Below, in pieces: positions 5,801 through 10,452 of a DNA stretch of 10,452 nt. Every line of letters starts with the position of its first letter. Positions within the stretch are counted from its first letter, which is position 1. The translations under genes were made by a program, and so were the position numbers. This DNA is from Sulfurimonas sp. GTDB taxonomy: Bacteria; Campylobacterota; Campylobacteria; Campylobacterales; Sulfurimonadaceae. The stretch spans positions 1 through 10,452 of the forward strand of contig JAIOSY010000123.1 in assembly GCA_021107375.1 (NCBI GenBank), written 5' to 3'. Below the pieces are notes generated by a model, which did no database searches, was not told the DNA's origin, and saw nothing but the letters and a program-made list of their open reading frames with translations.

Positions 5801-8209
5801 TAAAAAAGAGTGTAAAACCATTACAAATGATTCATGGTCTATAGGTTTTGAAACAAATTCATCCATACCTGCTTCTAAAAATCTTGCTCTATCTGTTGCT
5901 AAAGCATTTGCCGTTAAAGCAATTATTGGAGTATGTTTTACTCCATTTTTTTTCTCTAAATCTAGCATAATTTTAGTTGCTTCAATACCACCCATTTTAG
6001 GCATGTTTTCATCCATTAAGATTATGTCATATTTATTTGCTTTAAACATCTCAACTGCTTCTAAACCATTTTCAGCTAAATCAATATCTAACTCTAAATC
6101 ACCAAGAACTATATTCATAAGCATCTGATTTGTTTTATTATCTTCAACTAATAAAACTTTCCCATTAAGTGGCATATCTAAATCAATTTTTACCACTTCT
6201 ATATCTTCTATATGATCTAAATTTTCAGCTTCTATGAGAGGGATTCTAAAACTAAATGTACTTCCTTCATTTAAAGCACTACTAACACTAATCTGCCCAT
6301 TCATAGAATCTATTAATGCTTTTGAAATACTTAATCCTAAACCAGTTCCACCAAATTTTCTTGTAGTTGTACTATCTTCTTGTGTAAAAGATTCAAAGAT
6401 TTTTTGAAGATTTTTTTCATTAATACCTACTCCAGTATCTTTTACACTCAAAATAAGTTCATCTTTAAAAGTATCAAAATTTATAGATATAAATATTTCA
6501 CCACCCTTTGGAGTAAACTTCATAGCATTACTTAAAAAATTTGAAACAACCTGTTTTATACGGACAATATCACCTACAAAAAATCTAGGTAATTTTTCAG
6601 AAAAAGATATTTTAAGCTCTATCCCCTCCTCTTTTGCTTTTTCATAAAAAAGATTTGCCACCTCTTTAAAAGGTTTTTTAGTAGCGAACTTTCGTTTTTC
6701 TAAAAGCATTTTTCCACTTTCAACTTTTGAAAAATCTAAAATATCATTGATAATAGTTAAAAGTGAAACTCCAGAACTTTTTATAATATTAAATCTTTTT
6801 TGTCTCTCTTTATCTCTTTCTCCAGCTTTTAAAATATCTACAAATCCAAGTATAGCATTCAAAGGGGTACGAATCTCATGACTCATACCTGCTAAAAATT
6901 CAGACTTTACTTTTGAAGCTTGTTCTAACTCTTCAATTTTTATTTGCAATGCTTTTGTTTTACTCTCTACAATTTTTTCTAAGTTCTCATTTGTCTCTTG
7001 AAGCTCTTTAGATGTTTCTTGGATAAGATGAGAAAGTGCCTTATATGTGTTACTTGTTTCTGTTAAATCTGTTTTATCTGTTTTATCTTCAAAATAATGC
7101 TCATTAACTTTTTCATTCTCACTCATAGCTAAAATCGTCATAGTCTGATTTAGTAACTCACACTCTTTAGCTTTAAAAAACTCTCCATAAGTAAAAAATC
7201 CACTAGTTGGTGCTAGTTGTGCAAGTGGGGTTAACTCGTTTATTATTGCATCTTGTAAAAACCGTCTTCTAGCCATACATGAGTAAATAAAAATAGACTC
7301 AATATTAGAAGAAAGCTGGTTTTTAACATTTGCAGACTCTTTTAAAATCATTCCGCTATTTCCATAACCAAACTGTACTTTATCACCAACAGATAAGTTT
7401 CCAGCAAAAATCAACGAACCATCTTTCTCTTTACCTAAAACGGCTCTTGCAATTTTTACATCACCTCTAGTTATAATTAGAGGGAACTCTATACCAACAG
7501 CTGGAAGTGATAAAGCAATATCTTCACCTAAATATTTAGCATATATATCAACGGCACTTATCCCATCTATCTCATATACTCTATTATCAACGGCCTTTGT
7601 AATTGTTAAAACTTTACCTATCTCTTGCCAATTAAAACTATAAGTATTTTTTACATATAAAGAATCACTGTTTACAGATATTCCAACTGCTCCAGAAGAG
7701 ATTATCCCATCATTGCTAAATACATAAGTGGTGTCAAAAACAGCATTATCACCAGCCATTCCCCCTGCTAAAACTATATTTCCAGATACACTTTTAATTC
7801 CATTTAAAAATATTTCACCATTTGTTTTTAATCCATCTGAAAATAGAAACATCACTTTTGTATTATCTTGAACTAACTCTTTAGCTAAACTCATTCCACA
7901 TGCCAAACTATCGTTATAATTTTCAACCATAGCAAGTTTTAATGTTGCTTTTTCAAACGAAGTTACACTTACAACTATCTTGTCTGTTGTAACAATGTTG
8001 TCTAATATTTCACCATCAGTAGTAGAACCAATTATCTTGGCATGTGGAACTATCTCTAATATATCTGCAACAATTTTTTGAAGAACATCTTTATCTAAAA
8101 CAGAACTAAATATCTGAATCAGAACTGTTTTTTCATTTTCAAATAAATTTTCATCTATAAATTTTTTAAAACTATTTTTTGAACTATAATATAAACTTTT
8201 TGTTCTCAT
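5795..8209 (-). CDS. FIST-domain hybrid sensor histidine kinase with receiver
   Basis: An 804-residue protein with no membrane segment, hence a cytoplasmic sensor. Residues about 28-220 form FIST_N (GSTTDGEI at 61-68, LFSDGLKTNGE at 122-132, LAGGMAGD at 147-154) and about 221-365 form FIST_C (SCMARRRFL at 310-318, GFFTYGEFF at 337-345). A coiled coil (about 390-435) leads to HisKA with SHEIRTPLNA at 443-452 (phospho-accepting His444). HATPase_c has N561, DTGVG (591-595), FESFTQ (605-610) and GGTGLGL (620-626). The C-terminal receiver has VEDN (688-691), phospho-acceptor Asp733 in LMDENMP, Thr766 and Lys788. FIST domains are thought to bind small ligands, possibly amino acids; the ligand here is unknown. 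No separate response regulator or HPt gene is adjacent, so the output partner lies elsewhere. It is transcribed away from the flavoprotein gene and overlaps the end of mutS2 by six bases. Confidence 0.92.
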   Translation of the reverse strand: MRTKSLYYSSKNSFKKFIDENLFENEKTVLIQIFSSVLDKDVLQKIVADILEIVPHAKIIGSTTDGEILDNIVTTDKIVVSVTSFEKATLKLAMVENYNDSLACGMSLAKELVQDNTKVMFLFSDGLKTNGEIFLNGIKSVSGNIVLAGGMAGDNAVFDTTYVFSNDGIISSGAVGISVNSDSLYVKNTYSFNWQEIGKVLTITKAVDNRVYEIDGISAVDIYAKYLGEDIALSLPAVGIEFPLIITRGDVKIARAVLGKEKDGSLIFAGNLSVGDKVQFGYGNSGMILKESANVKNQLSSNIESIFIYSCMARRRFLQDAIINELTPLAQLAPTSGFFTYGEFFKAKECELLNQTMTILAMSENEKVNEHYFEDKTDKTDLTETSNTYKALSHLIQETSKELQETNENLEKIVESKTKALQIKIEELEQASKVKSEFLAGMSHEIRTPLNAILGFVDILKAGERDKERQKRFNIIKSSGVSLLTIINDILDFSKVESGKMLLEKRKFATKKPFKEVANLFYEKAKEEGIELKISFSEKLPRFFVGDIVRIKQVVSNFLSNAMKFTPKGGEIFISINFDTFKDELILSVKDTGVGINEKNLQKIFESFTQEDSTTTRKFGGTGLGLSISKALIDSMNGQISVSSALNEGSTFSFRIPLIEAENLDHIEDIEVVKIDLDMPLNGKVLLVEDNKTNQMLMNIVLGDLELDIDLAENGLEAVEMFKANKYDIILMDENMPKMGGIEATKIMLDLEKKNGVKHTPIIALTANALATDRARFLEAGMDEFVSKPIDHESFVMVLHSFLL
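7896..7907 (+). repeat. Repeated word, 11 of 12 (CCACATGCCAAA), inside the kinase gene
   Basis: Differs from CCACATGCCAAG only at the last base. The kinase, on the other strand, reads it as Leu-Ala-Cys-Gly. Confidence 0.65.
8036..8047 (-). repeat. Repeated word CCACATGCCAAG, exact, inside the kinase gene
   Basis: Exact on the minus strand (the plus strand reads CTTGGCATGTGG). The kinase reads it as Pro-His-Ala-Lys. Confidence 0.75.
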
Positions 8210-8227
8210 AAATACTACTTTTAATTA

Positions 8228-8233
8228 ATTATA
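8228..8233 (-). promoter_or_regulatory. Predicted -10 box of the FIST kinase gene
   Basis: The minus strand reads TATAAT here, about 19 bases before the kinase ATG at 8209. This predicts a short leader starting near 8222. No -35 box and only a weak purine-rich ribosome binding site (AAAAG) are seen. Confidence 0.45.
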
Positions 8234-8240
8234 ACTATTC

Positions 8241-8260
8241 TATCACAAATATGATAAAAT
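8241..8260 (+). promoter_or_regulatory. Predicted promoter of the flavoprotein gene with overlapping imperfect palindrome
   Basis: TATGAT (8250-8255) and TAAAAT (8255-8260) are both possible -10 boxes. Either would place the transcript start within a few bases of the ATG at 8267, and no Shine-Dalgarno precedes that ATG, so the mRNA may be leaderless or nearly so. TATCACAAATATGATA (8241-8256) is an imperfect palindrome (six of eight pairs) covering the first -10 box, a possible operator for an unknown regulator. Confidence 0.4.
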
Positions 8261-8266
8261 TTCATT

Positions 8267-9478
8267 ATGAATAAAGTAGCAATTATAGGTGCTGGAGCAT
8301 CTGGTCTTTTATGTGCGATTGAGTGTGGTAAAAAGTCTTGGCATGTGGATGTTTTTGAACAAAATTCCAAGTGTGCAAAAAAAATTTTAGTATCGGGAAA
8401 CGGAAGATGTAATATCACAAATATCTCTGCCAATCAAGATGATTATTTTAGTGAAAATCCAAGTTTTATAAAAGATGCACTTGATAATTTTTCTTACAAA
8501 GAGTTTGAAAAATTATGCTCTACTATCGGATTAGTTTTAGATGTAAAAGATGATGGAAAAGTTTATCCACTTAGCAATGAAGCAAAAACAGTTGCTACAC
8601 TTTTAGAAAATTATGCACGAGTTTTAGGTGTAAATTTTCATACTGATACCAAGATAACAGATATAAAAGAGTTACTTATAAGTTACGATGCAGTTGTTAT
8701 CGCAACTGGCTCTGAAGCAGCCTCACATTTAGGTGGAAACAAAGATGGACAAGAGTTTGCATCTCTTTTTGGACATCACATAATCCCAACATATCCATCT
8801 CTTGTTCAACTTCAATTAGCCAACTCTCCACATGCCAAGATGAGTGGAGCAAAGGTTGATGGGGAAGTTACACTTTTGATAAATAATACCAAAAGTTCCA
8901 CATGCCAAGGCGATATTTTATTTACAAACTATGGAGTTTCAGGTTTTGCAATTTTAGATATATCTGGGCTTGCTTCTGAATCTTTGATGAACTATCAAGC
9001 AGTTGATATTGTATTAAATCTACTTCCAAAATTTACTTCTCAAAAACTCTCAACTCATATAATTAAAATGTCTCAAAATGGGGTAACTCTTCTTGATACT
9101 TTGCATGGGCTTTTACCAATAAAAATAGCTAAAACAATTTTAGACACTTTAAATATCCCTCATGTGCCCGAACGAAGTGACAAATGCCCTTGGGGTGCCA
9201 AGATAGATATAAATACAAAAGAATCAAAAAAAATAGCAAATCAAATACTAAACTGGAAATTTGAAGTGAGTGATACACATGGTTTTCGTCATGCTGAAGT
9301 TGCTGGTGGTGGAGTTGATACAACTGAGATAAATCCAAAAACAATGGAATCTTTAAAACAAAAAAACCTTTACTTTTGTGGAGAAGTTTTAGATGTTGTT
9401 GGAAAAAGAGGTGGATTTAACTTTGCTTGGGCTTGGGCTAGTGGATATGCTGTTGCAAAGGCTATTACAAAAGATTAG
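8267..9478 (+). CDS. HI0933/YhiN-family FAD-dependent oxidoreductase
   Basis: A 403-residue flavoprotein. The N-terminal dinucleotide-binding motif is IIGAGASGLL (6-15) and is followed by the family hallmark SGNGRCNITN (43-52). ATGSEA (146-151) is the second FAD-contact motif, LFTNYGVSG (218-226) lies in the middle domain, and AEVAGGGV (343-350) with CGEVLDVVG (371-379) and GGFNFAWAWASG (382-393) closes the FAD site. Length and motifs match full-size family members. Relatives include E. coli YhiN, reported as the 23S rRNA dihydrouridine synthase RdsA, and BaiN-type bile-acid reductases of gut clostridia; an rRNA-modifying role is the more plausible of the two here, but the sequence alone does not prove it. 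Three exact copies of the word CCACATGCCAAG lie in this gene, in varying reading frames. The start is the first ATG after a promoter-like spacer and has no clear ribosome binding site. Confidence 0.88.
   Translation: MNKVAIIGAGASGLLCAIECGKKSWHVDVFEQNSKCAKKILVSGNGRCNITNISANQDDYFSENPSFIKDALDNFSYKEFEKLCSTIGLVLDVKDDGKVYPLSNEAKTVATLLENYARVLGVNFHTDTKITDIKELLISYDAVVIATGSEAASHLGGNKDGQEFASLFGHHIIPTYPSLVQLQLANSPHAKMSGAKVDGEVTLLINNTKSSTCQGDILFTNYGVSGFAILDISGLASESLMNYQAVDIVLNLLPKFTSQKLSTHIIKMSQNGVTLLDTLHGLLPIKIAKTILDTLNIPHVPERSDKCPWGAKIDINTKESKKIANQILNWKFEVSDTHGFRHAEVAGGGVDTTEINPKTMESLKQKNLYFCGEVLDVVGKRGGFNFAWAWASGYAVAKAITKD
8337..8348 (-). repeat. Repeated word CCACATGCCAAG, exact, inside the flavoprotein gene
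   Basis: Exact on the minus strand. The flavoprotein gene, on the plus strand, reads it as Ser-Trp-His-Val. Confidence 0.75.
8828..8839 (+). repeat. Repeated word CCACATGCCAAG, exact, inside the flavoprotein gene
   Basis: Exact on the plus strand, read as Pro-His-Ala-Lys. Confidence 0.75.
8898..8909 (+). repeat. Repeated word CCACATGCCAAG, exact, inside the flavoprotein gene
   Basis: Exact on the plus strand and only 70 bases after the previous copy, but in another reading frame (Ser-Thr-Cys-Gln-Gly). The same DNA in two frames of one gene argues against a protein-level cause. Confidence 0.75.
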
Positions 9479-9479
9479 A

Positions 9480-9502
9480 TATAATACATAAAACAAGAGG
9501 AG
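9480..9502 (+). promoter_or_regulatory. Promoter -10 and ribosome binding site of lemA
   Basis: TATAAT at 9480-9485 follows the flavoprotein stop codon almost directly, predicting a start near 9492. AGAGGAG at 9496-9502 is the strongest ribosome binding site in the window, 5 bases before the ATG at 9508. lemA can thus be expressed apart from the upstream gene. No -35 box is evident. Confidence 0.55.
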
Positions 9503-9503
9503 T

Positions 9504-9513
9504 CCACATGCCA
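9504..9513 (+). repeat. Repeated word, 10 of 12 (CCACATGCCA), across the lemA start
   Basis: Matches the first 10 bases of the word. Half lies in the untranslated leader and half in the first codons of lemA. Confidence 0.5.
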
Positions 9514-10065
9514 GTAAGTTTAATCATTTTAGGTGTAGTCGTAGTTATACTCGTTTTAATGTATAACTCTCTAGTCTCAAAGAAAAATCAAGTTGTAAAT
9601 ATCTTTGCGAGTGTTGATACTCAACTTAAAAAAAGATATGATTTAATTCCAAATTTGGTTGCAGCAGTTAGTAAATATATGGAACATGAAAAATCTCTTT
9701 TAACTGAGGTTACAAAACTAAGAGCAGAGGCAAATAAGCCAAATATATCTGACGAACAAAAAATAAAACTAGATGCAAAAGTGAGTTCTGCACTTGGTTC
9801 TATCATGATAGCAGTTGAGAACTATCCAGATTTAAAAGCAAATGAAAATGTGATGCATCTTCAAGGTACTTTAAATGAAATAGAAGAGCAAATCTCAGCA
9901 GCAAGAAGAGCTTACAATCAAGCTGTTACAGATTATAACAACGCACTAGAGATGATACCTACAAACTTTATGGCAACCGCTATGAACTACACTAAAAAAG
10001 AGGTTTTTGAGATTAGTGAAGGTGAGAGAAAAAATATAAATGTAAAAGAACTTTTCAATTCATAA
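9508..10065 (+). CDS. lemA: LemA family protein
   Basis: A 185-residue LemA protein, the usual family length. Residues 3-19 form one N-terminal membrane helix, and the rest is a helical bundle with the family signatures DTQLKKRYDLIPNLV (37-51), AVENYPDLKANENVMHLQGT (102-121) and IEEQISAARRAYNQAV (125-140). LemA proteins are membrane-anchored; their molecular role is unsettled, and they often sit beside TPM-domain or DUF3137 membrane proteins. Here the next gene, abutting without a gap (TAAATG), is a DUF3137 protein, so the two probably act together. A strong ribosome binding site fixes the start. The start codon lies within CCACATGCCA, a 10-base match to the repeated word described elsewhere. 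Confidence 0.93.
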   Translation: MPVSLIILGVVVVILVLMYNSLVSKKNQVVNIFASVDTQLKKRYDLIPNLVAAVSKYMEHEKSLLTEVTKLRAEANKPNISDEQKIKLDAKVSSALGSIMIAVENYPDLKANENVMHLQGTLNEIEEQISAARRAYNQAVTDYNNALEMIPTNFMATAMNYTKKEVFEISEGERKNINVKELFNS

Positions 10066-10452
10066 ATGAAAACAACTAGTGAACTGACTGATTTTTACTA
10101 CAAAACACTCTATCCAGTTCTAAATAAATTAGAAAAGGATAGAAAACAGCTAAAACATAGAATTTTAGTTATTGGTTCTGGATATACTCTTTTGTTCTTG
10201 CTAATTATAATTTCTATGAAAGATATAATCCTTAATGATATGAATATGCTTATCTTTATAGGTTTTGCCTATGTGGGTCTTGGTGCTATCATCTATAAAA
10301 TGCTGATAAAAGACTACACTGCTGAGTTTAAAGATAAAGTGATTGAACCACTTATTAACGAACTAGACTCAAATCTGAGATACAGTTCAACTAACTATGT
10401 TTCATCAAATCTTTTTCGTAACTCAAAACTTTTTACATCTAAAATCGATAGA
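10066..10452 (+). CDS. DUF3137 (galanin-like) membrane protein, 3' end beyond the window
   Basis: The reading frame opens with ATG at 10066 directly after the lemA stop and continues without a stop to the window end (129 codons seen). Residues about 33-51 and 60-78 are two hydrophobic helices, making an integral membrane protein with a charged N-terminal segment. After the helices, the stretch from PLINELDSNLRY (95-106) to NLFRNSKLF (115-123) matches the beginning of the DUF3137 soluble domain, in which a cluster around a Tyr and a later 'S-x-LF' is usual. Function is unknown; pairing with LemA is common. There is no ribosome binding site of its own, so translation is presumably coupled to lemA. 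Confidence 0.75.
   Translation, partial: MKTTSELTDFYYKTLYPVLNKLEKDRKQLKHRILVIGSGYTLLFLLIIISMKDIILNDMNMLIFIGFAYVGLGAIIYKMLIKDYTAEFKDKVIEPLINELDSNLRYSSTNYVSSNLFRNSKLFTSKIDR

Noticed and set aside
8241..8256. Naming TATCACAAATATGATA a CRP/FNR or Fur site
   Set aside because: The half-sites do not match those consensus sequences well enough, so it is described only as an imperfect palindrome.
9189..9202. CTTGGGGTGCCAAG as another copy of the repeated word
   Set aside because: Only TGCCAAG is shared with the 12-mer; the rest is different, so it was not counted.
1..10452. Phage, CRISPR, transposon or toxin-antitoxin system
   Set aside because: No spacer-repeat array, integrase, transposase, terminal repeats or small paired toxin genes can be seen; all genes are chromosomal types.

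Overview
The window is low-GC (about one third G+C by eye) and densely packed. The encoded proteins point to a Campylobacterota (Epsilonproteobacteria) bacterium, most like Sulfurimonas or a close relative. Reasons: a DUF1882 protein, a family I know only from this phylum; the order DUF1882, SPOR protein, (trpE), aroE, which recalls the lysS-glyA-DUF1882-SPOR-aroE region of Campylobacter jejuni; a MutS2 protein with a lineage-type Walker B motif; and a soluble FIST-type hybrid histidine kinase. Genus assignment is inference. There are no RNA genes, CRISPR arrays, insertion sequences or long gene-free stretches.

Layout. Positions 1-97 are a structured non-coding leader with several hairpins. 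98-640 encodes the DUF1882 protein. A promoter near 677-685 precedes a tightly packed plus-strand run: SPOR-domain protein (715-1374), trpE (1383-2786, TTG start), aroE (2786-3577, one-base overlap) and mutS2 (3581-5800). mutS2 runs convergently into, and overlaps by 6 bp, a minus-strand FIST/hybrid histidine kinase (5795-8209). A 57-bp divergent spacer separates the kinase from a plus-strand HI0933/YhiN-family flavoprotein (8267-9478). A new promoter and strong ribosome binding site then lead into lemA (9508-10065), which abuts a DUF3137 membrane protein cut off by the window end (10066-10452).

How the genes fit together. trpE and aroE serve aromatic amino-acid synthesis (chorismate to anthranilate, and dehydroshikimate to shikimate). 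They are probably co-transcribed with a cell-envelope SPOR protein and a DNA-maintenance ATPase/Smr protein. lemA and the DUF3137 gene form the familiar LemA-associated membrane pair. The kinase is a stand-alone cytoplasmic sensor with its own receiver domain.

The most unusual signal is not a gene. The 12-mer CCACATGCCAAG, in either orientation, occurs exactly four times between 8036 and 8909, and close variants occur at 3256, 4389, 5364, 7896 and 9504. The copies fall in different genes, strands and reading frames and one spans the lemA start codon, so the DNA word itself seems to be maintained. A DNA-uptake-type or other genome-wide signal is the leading hypothesis. Second, the DUF1882 protein carries motifs reminiscent of archaeo-eukaryotic primase-type folds.
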